Shown one piece after another: positions 21,329 to 33,748 of a DNA stretch of 64,000 bases. Made by a program: the position numbers and the translations under genes. A model generated the notes under the pieces. That model saw nothing but the letters and a program-made list of their open reading frames with translations. It had not been told where the DNA came from and did not search any database. Positions within the stretch are counted from its first letter, which is position 1; the number at the start of each line of letters is the position of its first letter. Location: the NCBI GenBank assembly GCA_947685225.1, contig CANTUV010000033.1, positions 59,869,001 to 59,933,000 on the forward strand. The letters are read 5' to 3'. The DNA comes from Garcia nutans (lineage: Eukaryota; Streptophyta; Magnoliopsida; Malpighiales; Euphorbiaceae).

Positions 21329-23773
21329 ATGGCTTCCATTTCAGCTGTTGGAATTCCACCGCAATCGTTAACGCTATCTTCCACCTTCGTACGTACTTAT
21401 GCATCAATAATATAAATAATTCTAACTTTTTAACAAATAATGTTTTTTGGATTGGTATTTCACTTTTCAGATATGCCGCCGACCAATCTCTTCATCAACC
21501 ACACAATTTCTCCTATTCTTCTTTATGCGGTTGCTATTTTTCAGTTTTTTTTTTAATTCCGGTTTTCTCTGCGTGGGTTTGATTTTATGCTGATTTTGGG
21601 GTAATTCAAATCTTGGTTGTTGTAGTTCAAACAAGCCCAGTGAGTTACAGTAGAGACACTGGTAGAAGAGAATTAGCAATGTTATCCGTTGGATTGGCTG
21701 GAACTTTCTTTGATACTTCAACTTATGGAGTAGCTGTGGCATCTGAATTCGCTGACAGTAACTAATCTTCCTCTTACTAGGATTTTTTATTTTTTATTTT
21801 TATCAAGTTGTTATTCATTGTTTTAGTCTTTGTTAAAGAACAAATTGCAACATGCCGTGTATCAATCCAAGTTTAAATTTTGCATGTCATGAAGGAGCAA
21901 AATTGATTCGTGGTGGAGAAATGAATTTGAGCCTTTCCCTTTTAATTCGCTTTGAGGAATAAATTTATTAATGTGAACAACATAGCTATGTAAAAAAAAG
22001 GGTTGAGAATCAGCAATCAAGAAATGAGACTATGGTTGTCCATATTTCTCTACGTGCAGTGCCTGCTATTCGTGGGAAGGACTATGGCAAGACAAGGATG
22101 CGGTTTCCAGACTACACAGAATCAGAATCAGGTCTTCAGCATAAGGTTAACTATCAGATAGTCCTTTTCTAAGTTACATGCTTTCACATTTGTCCTTTTT
22201 ACTTTGCCTTTTAATTCCATAACCAAAAATAATGCGGGACTTACGAGAAGGAGATGGCCCCAAGACTAAGATTGGTGAGACAGTTGTGATAAGCCTTTTT
22301 TTTTTCAAATTGCATTGCGAATTGTTTGGCGTAAATTTTTCTCAGCTCATCCAAATTCAAATCTAAGTGATGCCTGTTGCTTTCAGAAAATTATTTCTCC
22401 TTCCTTTATGTGGGAAATACTACTGTTTTCAGACGAGACACCACCAATTGAAAGATTCAATTTATTGGGTTGAAAATTCAAAGTTCAAACTTCATGGAAT
22501 ACTATACAAATCAACAAGCAAAGAGAAGCCTCTGCTACGTTGTACAGCCTTGACATATATTTACCAGTAGACAACATTCCTCACTTTTTAGTATTGAGTA
22601 ATGAAAAGTTTGGCAAATCTAATGGTGATGATTAATTAGTTTTGAACTTTAAAGATTATATAATTTCATGCGTCAGTTAAATCATGTCCTTACAAATTTT
22701 ACTATGACCATGAATTTCTTGAAAAATCACTGTGGCTTTCAATTTGGTTGTTTGGTTCTCTAATTGGCATTGTTAATACAATTGATTAAACTATAAATCT
22801 GTTTCAGGTTGATTGGGATGGCTACACTATAGGGTACTATGGCCGCATATTTGAAGCTCGAAACAAGACAAAAGGTGGTTCCTTTGAGGTATGAAATGCT
22901 TCTTTCTTTCTGGAGATGAGGTACTCAAATAGCTTCGCAATGTTCTGCAACCTCCTAATATGCAGGGAAATGACAAGGAATTCTTCAAATTCAAACTAGG
23001 GTCTGGCCAGGTGAGAACTTATTTTCAATTGGATTTCATTTCTTGGCCTCCCTGATGTACTACAATCATTGTTATAGGAACTTCCTCCTCTAGTGTTTAT
23101 CTTGGTTAAAGCTGTGATCTCGCTGAATTTTATATATTTGTGTCTGCTTGTTAGTTTGTCTGTAGTTTCAAAAGATTAGTTCAGAAAATGGTGCTATTTG
23201 TCCAGTACTGTTGTGCAACTGGTCAAATGATATTAAAGTTGAGAGTCAAGGACGATGATTTGATCATATCCATGCTATTAATTACTTATTCAGTTGCACA
23301 TTAATGCCATTTATACTTGTGTCAGGTAATACCAGCTTTTGAGGAAGCTGTTACAGGCATGGCTTTGGGTGGAGTTAGAAGGTGTTGCATCTGGTTTTCT
23401 CAAATATTTAATGTGTCATAGGAATCTTCCTGTTGTGATATATGATTAAATCTTTTGATCTTTATAAGAACATTTGTGTACATAATGTGCTCAAGTTTCA
23501 CATACTTAACAGTGTTGCAGGATAACTGTGCCTCCAGAATTGGGGTATCCTGAGAATGACTTCAACAAGAGTGGCCCAAGGCCAACAACATTTTCAGTAA
23601 TACTCAAAAGTCTTTTTGCTGGTGCCTTTGTTACTTTTATATGCCTTCCCTGAAGAAAAAACTTTTGGGTTTGGCAGGGCCAAAGAGCTTTGGATTTTGT
23701 GCTGAAGAACCAGGGGCTGATAGGCAAAACTCTGCTGTTTGATATTGAGCTCCTCAAGATTGTGCCAAGTTGA
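21329..23773 (+). CDS. Lumenal FKBP-type peptidyl-prolyl isomerase, splice sites damaged
   Basis: Ten exons fit the family: 21329-21388, 21471-21529, 21636-21757, 22060-22145, 22238-22288, 22808-22888, 22966-23010, 23326-23381, 23521-23596 and 23678-23773, for about 243 residues. A transit region with a twin-arginine signal (TGRRELAMLSVGLAGTFF) points to thylakoid-lumen import by the Tat route. The FKBP domain has VDWDGYTIGYYGRIFEARNK, GDG, QVIPAFEEAVTGMALGGVRR and VPPELGYPEN, then LDFVLKNQGL. Two things are odd. Exon 5 (LREGDGPKTKIGETVV) is preceded by GG at 22236-22237 where AG is expected, and followed by AT rather than GT, although a GT three bases earlier could serve. The exon 3 acceptor was chosen (after ACAAG, 21635) because an upstream AG would break the frame. 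Skipping exon 5 would keep the frame but lose part of the domain. The gene may be failing or mis-spliced. Confidence 0.8.
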
Positions 23774-24695
23774 GTTTAGATGATCACCCGTCATTGTCGA
23801 AGACTTTTCTCTGAAGCCATCTAAATTAGGTTAAGCTTGCTCCATGTAACAAGTTACTTGTCCAATTCAGCTGCTGAAAAAGAACAGTGTTTCAGGAGGG
23901 CCATATTGTAATATCATCATCCCCGAGCATTCGAGGGGCATGGAGAGTTTAGTTCGTGAAGTTGTGGAAGGTTCTGTTGTTTATTTAAATAGCATCTCTT
24001 TCTCTGTAGGCATACCAAAATTTGAGGGATTGAAGACTTTGGATATTATAGTCCAGTTCATCGAGGGTTTTTTTATTTATAGTCCTCATTTCCGCATAAT
24101 ATCATGTTGATATCTTTGGTGAAAGATTGGACCATGTTGTTGCTTTTTGTTTTAATCCAACGCTTCTACCGCATAGTTGATTACCTCAACAATTGATAAA
24201 TTGCTATTTAACACTAGCTAATAGATAAATATTCAGGGGATTTTGTATACTCCATATTCAAATGAATTCAGGCCAGGTGTTATAATACGATCTCTTCATT
24301 TTGGAGATCATTATACTGTTTTTATACCATTTGTTAAGGGTTTGATAATTGGGTTCCAAACATCATGAACTTAATTGTGATGCATTCAGGACTTCAAGGA
24401 CGTTAGATTTAGCTACTAACCAGTGTCCAGTGTACACTCAGGTTTTGTTAATTGATTCGCACAGGTCATACGTCAAGAACAGAATTCAAAGTTTTGACAG
24501 TCAAAATTTAAGCAAAACCCAAGTGCCAAAAGCTAAATTAATTATCATAAAATTTATGAAAACTAAAAATAAGGCCACAATCTAGTTAAAAGGGGGGTAA
24601 AGCACCTCCTAGAAGCATTTAAAAAAATTAAAAAAAATACAAAGCACAAACAAAGCCCTTAGAGAACATAACATTCCAAATCGACAAAACATCCA
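23774..24695. other. Convergent intergenic region between FKBP and CYP51 genes
   Basis: The 3' ends of two convergent genes face each other here. I see no further gene. Confidence 0.6.
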
Positions 24696-26712
24696 CTAGT
24701 CAACCGAAAGCTCCCGACGTTTGTAACGCACCATAACTTTTCCTTTTACACCCACAACCATAGCGTTCCAGTCAATCTCAGGAAAAGGAGATACCAGCTC
24801 CAATTCAAAATTCCTAAGTAAATGGCTCCATATAGCCTTTATCTGCAAATATGCAAAAGGTTCGCCAAGGCAGCCATGTCTGCCACCTCCGAAAGAAATA
24901 TATGAAAATGCCCCCGCTGCCTTGTCTTCTTCTCTCTCAACAGCAAATCTGCTGGGATCATATCTGTCTGGATCCTTATAGATATGGCCAAGCCGGTTTG
25001 CAAATGCCGGAGATGTCGCAACAATGTGGCCTTTTGGGATATCATATTCTTTTCCCTCTCGAGTTGTCACACTAAAATCACTGTGAGAGCAGCGCAACAG
25101 CATTATTAGTGGAGGATGAAGTCTGAGAGCTTCCTTGATGCAGCGATACAAGACATCCATCCCAGACAAAATATCATGATCAACCTTGTTCCCATGCTTT
25201 TTCATCAGGGTTTTCTGCTCCTCCAGTACAGCAGATAAGTACTCCTTGTAACGTAGGAGGTATGCCCCAGTCCATGTGGAGGTGATGGAACTGGTATGCT
25301 GCCCAGCGAAAAGAGCAGCAATGAGCAAACCGGTAACCTCAGATTCACTTGTTGGGCGACCATCTTTGTACTTTGACTCTATGAAGCACTGCAGCATGTC
25401 ATTCTCTGATTTTCCATCTCGTTTACGAGAAGCTATGATGTTTGCAAAGATTTCTGCAAGCCTCTTGCGAGCCTTGTCCCGGCGGCGGTGAGCTGGAATT
25501 GGCAAGTTTGGGAATAAAACACTGATAGGGAGCATTCCATTGTCCAGGTCATGGAATAAAGCAGATACATCATCAAAAAGCTTGTCACGGACTTCTCGAC
25601 CCAGTAGGCATCTGCTGGCTGTCAATATAATCAGATGCTCAAGCTCATACTTCAAGTCCACTTCGCCACTGTCTCCCCACTTAGAGAAGTAATCCTGCAC
25701 ACATTCAGAATAGTAACACAAAAATTAGGACCAAAGAATTCCTAAATCATGTACCATGTTCGTCTGGAAATTGTAAAAGGAATCTTATATCTAAAAAGCA
25801 GCAACTTCCAGACCACACTGATAAATAGTTTGCAAGAATATGAATAAACTATAATCTTTCAACCAGTAATATAAGACGGAAAACATCCATTGATAAAATG
25901 GATTCACATGAGTAGAAAAGTTTTGAATTGATCAGCAATAACTTATATGCACAAACTGCTAAGGTATTGGGAATAAGTTTTGGTAATAAAACTCATTCGT
26001 TACTGCTATTTGATCCAAAAGAAGATACAAATTTCTCTGCTTATCACCAAGATATCCTTATGATTGCAGCTGTGTGCTTTACGTGACCATATAAATTTAC
26101 TATATATAAAAGCAGTTGATTTCATTTATTTCCACTTACTCCTTCCATTGCATTAATTGAGGCACAATTGAAATATGGGCAACATCAACTTTTGATATGA
26201 TAGACAAGCAACCTAAAATGCAATCCAGAAAACCTAGAAAGAGCAATGAATACCTCCGCTTCCATGACCATCTGATCCACGTAGCCTTTGAGTTTGTTCA
26301 CCCGCAGAGCCTCAGTAAAAAAGCGGAACTGCTCTTGGCGCACAGTGTAATCAACGTCAAAGACAACACCAGGGCCAAAAATAGGCACATTGAACTTATA
26401 AACCTCCTGCTGACTGAGGTCTGTCTCGTTGGCCTTGAAGAAGTGAGGCGAGACCTCTGGGCCAATCAAGAACGTAATCTTCCAATGAGCTAGATTTACA
26501 GTGAAGACACTCCCAAGCTTCGGATACTCTTCGCGAAGCATTACAATGGGTCCGTTCAAGAAGCGGAAAAGCCCTCCAACCACTGGCCAGCCCCTGACAA
26601 CTGGAGGCAGACGTTTTCCAGATCTAGGCATAATAAAAGCGGAGATAAGCTTAGCCACTACTAGAGTGGCGGCGATGAGGAGACCCGTGTTTAAGAGCTT
26701 ATCAGCATCCAT
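24696..26712 (-). CDS. CYP51G1: Obtusifoliol 14-alpha-demethylase (CYP51G)
   Basis: Two exons, 26712-26254 and 25694-24696, join in phase 0 and encode 485 residues. The enzyme is a microsomal P450 that removes the 14-alpha methyl of obtusifoliol in sterol synthesis. Residues about 5-30 form the ER anchor (LLIAATLVVAKLISAFI), followed by a proline-rich hinge. Later marks are LGSVFTVNLAHWKITFLIGP, the I-helix AALFAGQHTSS, the K-helix EALRLHPP (E-x-x-R) and the haem loop FGGGRHGCLGE with Cys428. The end is VMVRYKRRELSVD. The ATG at 26712 matches the usual family start. An in-frame upstream ATG at 26799 would add 29 residues, but a TTTTCAG acceptor at 26748-26742 and a donor near 26972 suggest a 5' UTR intron that removes it. 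The gene looks intact. Confidence 0.96.
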
Positions 26713-27861
26713 GGCTTCAGATTTACAATTGAATTGAACAGCTGAAAATCCAAACAGAACAGAAATATAAAATGAACACCAAATCGCAACTAAAAACATT
26801 CAGATCTAAAAAACAATATTAAAAAAAATCGAAACTGTATTGGATAGTGGCAATCAATAGTGCATTGTGAGATAAAAATGATAAAAAAGAAAAGGAATTT
26901 CGGATCTTGGACCTAATCTGCAACTGAATTGAATTAGAAGCGAGTGATTGACAGAATTCAGTTACAAACTTACGATGAGAGCTGCGATTGAGAGTGAAGA
27001 GTTCAGAGATGGAAGTTGGAAAGAATCATGCGGACTACGGTTCAATCCCTAATCCCTGATAATAATCAAAGTTTTTTTTTGAGGTACTGAAAATAATCAA
27101 AGGTTAAAACTTAAATAGGCAGAATGTTTTTTTTTTTTTGAACGGTGGTGGGGGAGTGGGGACCACCAGCCTTAAGCTTAGCTGTTTGTGTTAAACTGGA
27201 AATTGTTCGTTACTTTTCAGTGTTTGGGCTGAGTGGTTCCCTTCGTTCCCCAAAAACTGTGGGCGTGTCAAGTGTGACTGTTGTTTTTTTTTAAGCATAT
27301 ACTTCTTCTACTTTGTTGTTTATAAAACATCTCTTTTATTTATTTAAAATATCTCAATTTTATTTTTTTCAATGATGTATTTAAACTCTAACACTATGTT
27401 TCGGAGCATTTTCAACATGATTCAATAATATATGATATGATATGGTTAATATAATACAATATTACATGATACAATAGATGAATAATAATTATATTCACTA
27501 TAAAAAGTGATAGTTCAAAAATCTCTCTTTTATTAATTAAAAAATATTTATTAGAAGAGATATTATAAAAAATATTTTTAATCAATGAAATAAAAATGAT
27601 CGAGTAATCACTTTTCTAAAATAATTATAATTAATATTTCTCTCATATAGATTAAATACTATATTTGAAAGATAAATATTGACAAACTACAATATATAGA
27701 AAGATGATATAATATTATAAGTTATTTTTTATTTTAACAGTATGTTTTAATTTAAATAAACAAAATAACTAGAATGTATTCAATCTAATATTTCTTACAT
27801 ATTTAGATTAAAATGAATTTAAGTGCAAATGCATATTTTATTCATAAAATAATAAAATTTT
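26713..27861. other. CYP51 5' leader, promoter and AT-rich flank
   Basis: On the minus strand a 5' UTR intron is likely between a GTAAGT donor near 26,972 and the acceptor at 26,742. Upstream of about 27,050 is the promoter side, including a T-run at 27,129-27,140. From 27,330 to 27,860 the DNA is AT-rich and without a gene. Confidence 0.55.
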
Positions 27862-28749
27862 GTTAGAACCCAAGTGACTAAGGAAGAAGGTACAGTCGGA
27901 AAAGTTAGGGCTCCGGCGATTGGGCCTGAGCAGGGCCGTCTTGGACATTTTAGGGGCCCCGAGCAGAAATTAAGATATGAGCCCATAAAAAACAGTGTCG
28001 GAGTGAAAATTTTGAATTTGAAGAGCCGCCCAAAAATAAATATTTAGGACTTAAGGGCCTAAAAATAACAATGTAAAACTTGAGTGGCTCAAATTTTATT
28101 GTATGATGAACGTTGAGCCCAAATTTTATTGTATAATGAATGTTTGAAAAAAATGTAATGTTGATGATAGTGAGAATCGATCCCCACACCCTTTGATCAT
28201 ATACAACACGCTAGACCACCACAGCAAATCAAAGTTTTGTTACTTCTTACATATATGTATATATATTTATAAATTTGGGGCCTATCAAAATCAGGAGCCC
28301 TGAGCGGTTGCTCATGTTGCTCCCCCCTTGAGCCGGGCCTGGGCCTGAGCTAATAGCAGTAGCAGCCTCAACAACTGATATGGAAGTTACAACTAGTACA
28401 TCTAATTCAGAAGGTGGGAAGAGGGTTGATCTTGTGAAAGAGAGCGAAGAATATTAAGTTTGTTAAGGGCCAGCTGTAGGTGGTGTGCCAGGGGATTAGA
28501 GTAATGGGATCTTTTGTATTTAGTTGGTTAGATTTGTTGTGCAAAAAAGTCTATAAAAAGAAATCACAATGTAATGATTGATATCATTGAGCAATTTAAT
28601 TACAATCACTTTCTATCTCTTTCTCTCTCTCCCCCTCTCAATTCTTCTTCATCATCATCTTCTTATAATTTTTGTCGTAATCTCTGCTACTTCTTTTTCT
28701 TCCTCTTTCTCTCTTATTCTTCCCTTCTTTGTTAGGTTCTTGACAACTT
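27862..28749 (+). repeat. Plus-strand LTR (about 469 bp) split by a hAT-type element
   Basis: The segment starts TGTTAGAACC and ends GGTTCTTGACA, near-inverted termini with TG...CA. It is followed by ACTTGGTGTTAGA, a degraded initiator-Met primer site. Its middle shares GCCAGCTGTAGGTGGTG, TCTATAAAAAGAA and a CT-rich tail with the two minus-strand LTRs at 28785-34768 and 35814-36253, read in reverse. It is therefore the same LTR family in opposite orientation. No internal region follows, so it is a solo or broken LTR. The insert at 27931-28349 (element plus one target copy) is excluded from the 469 bp. Confidence 0.7.
27931..28341. mobile_element. Non-autonomous hAT-type element, 411 bp
   Basis: The element begins CAGGGCCG and ends CGGGCCTG. 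It is flanked on both sides by the perfect 8-bp duplication GGCCTGAG (27923-27930 and 28342-28349). Eight-base target duplications and CAGGG-type ends are hallmarks of hAT elements. There is no transposase frame, so it would need an enzyme supplied in trans. Removing the element and one duplication rejoins the LTR described above. Confidence 0.88.
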
Positions 28750-28784
28750 GGTGTTAGAAAAAAAAAAGAAAAAAGGGAAAAAGA

Positions 28785-28868
28785 AAAAGAACCTGACAAA
28801 GAAGGGAAGAATAAGAGAGAAAGAAGAAGAAGAAGAAGAAGAAGAAGAAGAAGAAGAAATGAGAGGAA
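28785..28868 (-). repeat. 3' LTR of the non-autonomous element, outer part
   Basis: This 84-bp piece and 34406-34768 are the two halves of one minus-strand LTR separated by the Copia insertion. It matches 35814-35895, both sharing TGACAAAGAAGGGAAGAA, a run of GAA repeats and AAATGAGAGGAA. A purine-rich spacer (28750-28784) separates it from the plus-strand LTR, so LTR tails of the same family face each other here. Confidence 0.8.
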
Positions 28869-29524
28869 TGTCAAACTTGATGGCTTTGGTGTCAAAGTTG
28901 GTGGCTGTGGCTTAATTTATTGCAATCCCACATCGAAAGTTTTAAGAATTAGGGGTGAGTTAGTTGCCTTATAAATAACTCATCCCTTCCTAATTATTGG
29001 TATCCCAAAAAATTAGTATACATTTTTGAAAATTTGTATATTGTAAATTTGGTCTTCTCTTCCCAAATTAATAAGAGCAGGCTGCCTCAAGTGGTGCTCG
29101 GAGACGTAGGCATATTTAGCCGAACTCCGTTATTAAATTTTCTGGTGTGTTCTTTCCTTGTCTCTTTTATTTATTCCGCATTTATTTTGTTTATTTTCTG
29201 TATTAGTATAGTATTCAATATTTATTTGTCGGATTTTTTGTAGTGTATTATACTATTCATTTGGGTGTATTTTACTATTTACATATACGGTACTATTCAT
29301 ATATACACGGGTTTAGGTTGTGATAATATACTGTTCAAGTAAGTTCTGTCTAAGAGACTGGGTTTTAAGAGGGACCATTTGTGACCCCTTCAGCCTTTCC
29401 TGGGAATTTATTTGGAATGGTAATTTTGTCTAAGGAGACTATTCAGTAGTCTTTCCTGGAAATTACCGAATCAGTGCAATTCACTAGTTGTAGTTTGAGG
29501 AAAAATTACCCGATTTTCCCAACA
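28869..29524 (+). repeat. 5' LTR of Copia 1
   Basis: 656 bp, starting TGTCAAACTTG and ending TTTTCCCAACA. A TATAAATA box lies at 28970-28977. By eye it differs from the 3' LTR at roughly 25-30 positions including one small indel, about 4 percent. Confidence 0.96.
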
Positions 29525-29526
29525 AG

Positions 29527-29538
29527 TGGTATCAGAGC
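29527..29538 (+). other. Primer-binding site of Copia 1
   Basis: TGGTATCAGAGC, two bases after the LTR, is the standard complement of the 3' end of plant initiator tRNA-Met. Confidence 0.93.
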
Positions 29539-29602
29539 CGAAGGTTCATCCTAGGTCTGTTTATAATATTGTTTATATTGAATACTATCACTTGAGTCTG
29601 TA

Positions 29603-32600
29603 ATGACATCAGTAGATCCACCAACTAATAGTGCTACATCAGATATAGCATAATGGACATCAGCTTCCTCGTCCACATGGCCAAGGATTCCAATGTCAAG
29701 TTTGAAGTTGGCGGTAGAGATATTTGACGGTACTGGCCATTTCGGCATGTGGCAAGGCGAGGTCATGGACTCCCTTTTCTAACAGGGCCTTGACATCGCC
29801 ATTGAAGAAAAGAAACCGGAATACGTAGAAGATAAGGATTAGAGTATCATAAATCGGTTGGCATGCGGAACAATTCGATCGTGCTTGTCCAGAGAGCAGA
29901 AGTATGCATTCAAGAACAGACTTCTGCACATAAATTGTGGACGGCGTTGGAGGAATTTTTTTTGAAAAAGAGTGGTCAAAATAAGCTCCTTATGAAGAAG
30001 AGACTGTTCCGGTTTGATTACCAATCAGGTACTACTATGAACGAACACATCACTTTGTTTCAATAATTAGTAGCAGACCTGTTAAACTTAGATGTAAAAT
30101 TTGAAGATGAAGATTTGGCTTTGATGTTATTGTCAGCCCTCCCTGATGAATTTGAACACTTAGAAACTACTTTACTTCATGGGAAGGAGAATGTATCTTT
30201 AGATGTTGTATGTTCTGCCTTGTATAGTCATGAATTGAGAAAACAAGATAAAAGGAGAAACAAAGTAGCTACAGCAGATGAAGCATTAGTGGCGAGAGGT
30301 CGTCAGCAGAGCCAGTCGAAGGGAAGAAGAGGAAGATCAAAGTCAAAAAGCAGAGTTGCCAAAGATGAGTGTGCTTTCTGTCATGAGAAAGGGCACTGGA
30401 AGAAAGACTGTCCAAAGTTGAAGAATAAAGGGAAGGCTCAGTAAGATGCAAATGTTGCAGAATACAAAAGTGATGCAGAGTCAGATGTTTCTTTGGTGGT
30501 ATCACCTTCAACATCCCATCCAGACGAGTGGATTTTGAATTCCGGTTGCACCTACTATATGTCTCCCATCCGGGAGTGGTTCTTTGATTTTGAAGAATGT
30601 GATGGTGGAGTTGTTTACATGGGAAATGACAATCCATGTAAAATAGCTGGGATATGTTCAATCAAGCTGCGGAATCATGATGGATCCACAAGAATTCTGA
30701 AAGATGTACGGTATATTCCGAATTTGAAGAAGAATCTCATCTCTTTGGGGGCCTTAGAGTCAAAAGGCCTAGTTGTGATGATGCGAGATGGAATTCTTAA
30801 AGCAACTTCTGGAGCACTTGTGATGTTGAAAGGCGTGAGGAAGAATAATCTGTATTACTACCAAGGTAGTACAGTGGTTGGGACAGTAGCGACTTCAACG
30901 TCTAGTAGCAAGAAGGATTCAGAGGCAACAAAGCTGTGGCATATACGTTTGGGACATGCTGGTGAAAAATCCTTGCAAATTCTTGCCAAGCAAAGACCGT
31001 TGAAAGGTACGAAGACTTGCAAATTAGAATTTTGTGAGCATTGTGTTTTGAGAAAACAAAGAAGAGTGAGATTTGGCACTGCCATTCATGATACCAAGGG
31101 TATTTTGGATTATGTGTGCTCAGATGTGTGGGGACCTGCCAAGACTCCATCTCTTGGAGGTAGGCATTACTTTGTTACTTTTATTGATGATTTTTTCAGA
31201 AGAGTATGGGTGTTTACCATGAAGAAGAAAGATGAAGTGCTTGGAGTTTTTCTTAAATGAAAAGCTCAGGTTGAGAACCAGACTGGTAGAAAGATCAAAG
31301 TTCTCCGAACAGAAAATGGTGGAGAATACAAGAGTGATCCATTCCTGGAGTCATGCCAAGAATTTGGCACAGTTCGGCACTTTACAGTCAGAAAAACACC
31401 ACAACAAAATGGGGTATCGGCGCGTATGAACAAGACATTGGTGGAGAAAGTTCGTTGCATGATGTCTAATGCTGGGTTAGGCAGAAAGTTTTGGGCTGAG
31501 GCTGTGACATATGCTCAACATCTCGTCAATCGCTTGCCGTCATCTGCAATAGATTGCAAGACTCCTTTAGAGGTATGGTCTGGGAAACCTGCAACAGATT
31601 ATGATTCTTTGCATATTTTTGTTTCTACTGCATATTATCATGTAAATGAATCAAAGTTGGATCCACGAGCAAAGAAGGCTCTCTTTATGGGCTTCAATGC
31701 TGGAGTTAAGGGATATCGTCTTTGGTGTCTAGAGGCAAAGAAGACTATCATCAGCAGGGATGTTACCTTTGATGAATCTGCCATGTTGCATAAGGTAACT
31801 CAAGAAGGAACTGATGGTACTCCGCAGCAGGTGGAGTGTACGCCGAAGCAGGTGGAGTTTGACCAGATAATGGTGAGTCCAGCAAAAAGTACTATGAGTG
31901 ACTCTCCTATGGCAGAAGCAGAGTCAGATGAGGAAGAGATTCCGACCCAAGAATATCAACAGCAGTCAGAGTCAATTGCTGTTAGAAGGACAAGACGAAA
32001 AATTCAGAAACCTGCTCGTTTTGTTGACATGGTGGCCTATGCACTTCCAGTTGTTGATGAAGTTCCATCCACCTTTCCTGAAGCCATCCGAAGTTCAGAA
32101 AATGGTAGATGGAAAGATGCAATGGAAGAAGAGATGCAATCTCTTGAGAAGAACAAGACGTGGAAGTTGACACAGTTACCAAAAGGCAAGAAAGCAATTG
32201 GATGTAAATGGGTATTTGCAAAGAAAGAAGGATTTCCTATCAAGAATGATGTTCACTACAAGGTAAGATTGGTAGCTAAAGGCTATGCTCAGAAGGAGGG
32301 AGTTGATTATAATGAGGTATTTTCTCCGGTTGTTAAACATTCCTCAATTAGAATTTTGTTGGCCTTGGTAGCACAGTTGAATTTGTAGCTAGCTCAACTT
32401 GATGTGAAGACCGCATTTCTACACGGTGACTTGAAGGAGGAAATCTATATGTCTCAGCCAGATGGATTCTAAGTTGCTGGTAAAGAAAATTGGGTTTGTA
32501 AACTGAACAAATCATTGTACAGATTGAAGAAATCACCGAGACAATGGTACAAACGATTTGACAAGTTTATGATGGGTCAGAAGTACACAAGAAGCAAATA

Positions 32601-33636
32601 TGATCACTGTGTGTATTTGCGCAGGCTTCAAGATGGGTCTTACATCTATCTACTCTTGTATGTTGATGATATGTTAATAGCATCCAAGAGCCAAATTGAA
32701 ATTGATAAAATGAAGGCTCAGTTGAGTGAAGAGTTTGAGATGAAGGATTTGGGAGAAGCTAAGAAGATTCTCGGCATGGAGATAAGCAGGGATAGACAGA
32801 GAGGCAAGTTTTGGCTGACACAGAAGCAGAATTTGAAGAAGGTATTACAACGTTTTGGTATGAATAAAGATACAAAACCTGTAAGTACTCCGCTTGCTCC
32901 TCATTTGAAGCTTAGCAGCCAGTTATCTCCAAAGACAGATGAAGAACGATAATACATGGCGAAAGTCCCGTATGCTAATGCAGTTGGAAGCTTGATGTAT
33001 GCAATGGTGTGTACGAGACCCGATATTTCACAGGCAGTTGATTTTGTGAGTAGATATATGCATGATCCTGGCAAAGTTCATTGGCAAGCTGTGAAATGGA
33101 TTCTACAGTATATTCAAGGTACTGTAGATGTTGGCTTAGTGTTTGAGCGGGATGAATCACTTGGTCAATGCATAGTTGGATATTGTGATTCTGACTATGC
33201 AGGTGACTTGGATAAGCGACGATCTACAACTGGCTACTTATTCACTTTAGCTAAGGCGCCAGTTAGTTGGAAGTCTACTTTGCAGTCAACAATGGCTTTG
33301 TCTACAACAGAGGCAGAGTATATGGCAATTACAGAGGCTGTAAAAGAGGCAATTTGGCTTCAAGGATTGCTAAGAGACTTGAGAGTTGGTCAGAAACACC
33401 TTGAGGTGTATTGTGACAGTCAGAGTGCTATTCACTTAGCAAAAAACCAAGTTTTTCATGCAAGAACGAAGCACATTGATGTTCGCTATCACTTTGTGCG
33501 GGAAATTCTCGAAGAAGAGGAGATACTTCTCCAGAAGATTCGGACTACGGAGAATCCTGCAGATATGATGACCAAGGTGGTGGCAAAAGCCAAGTTTAAA
33601 CATTGTTTAGACTTGGTCAATATCCTGCACATTTGA
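29603..33636 (+). pseudogene. Copia 1 gag-pol, decayed
   Basis: The start region (ATG 29603) is broken by stops and a frame change. From about 29,863 to 33,636 a single frame continues with no frameshift but six in-frame stops, at 30064, 30442, 31258, 32386, 32470 and 32950. Recognisable parts in order are the Gag zinc knuckle CAFCHEKGHWKKDC (30370-30411), protease WILNSGC, where the catalytic Asp is Asn (codon 30538), pre-integrase LWHIRLGHAG and CEHCVLRKQ, integrase DVWGPAKTPS and RTENGGEYKS, reverse transcriptase LLYVDDMLIASKS and RNase H DSDYAGDLDKRRSTTGYLF and STTEAEYMAI. It cannot encode an active polyprotein. Confidence 0.93.
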
Positions 33637-33748
33637 GTTAGCGCCTGAAGGCGCAAATTGGAAGCACTACGAAGACTGTTTTGTTTGATTGGGAAGATGA
33701 AGAATGTTTGCATTTGGTGGGATTAGAAATTATGCCAAGGTAGAGATT

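Noticed and set aside
26713..26799. 29-residue N-terminal extension of CYP51 from an upstream ATG
   Set aside because: A TTTTCAG acceptor lies between it and the conserved start, so it is probably 5' UTR intron.
28155..28215. tRNA-like segment (GGATCGATTCTC box B-like) inside the hAT-type element
   Set aside because: No cloverleaf or A box of proper spacing could be built, so it may be chance or a remnant.
28638..28895. Minus-strand frame with a long leucine run
   Set aside because: Produced by the GAA/CT-rich tails of two facing LTRs, not a gene.
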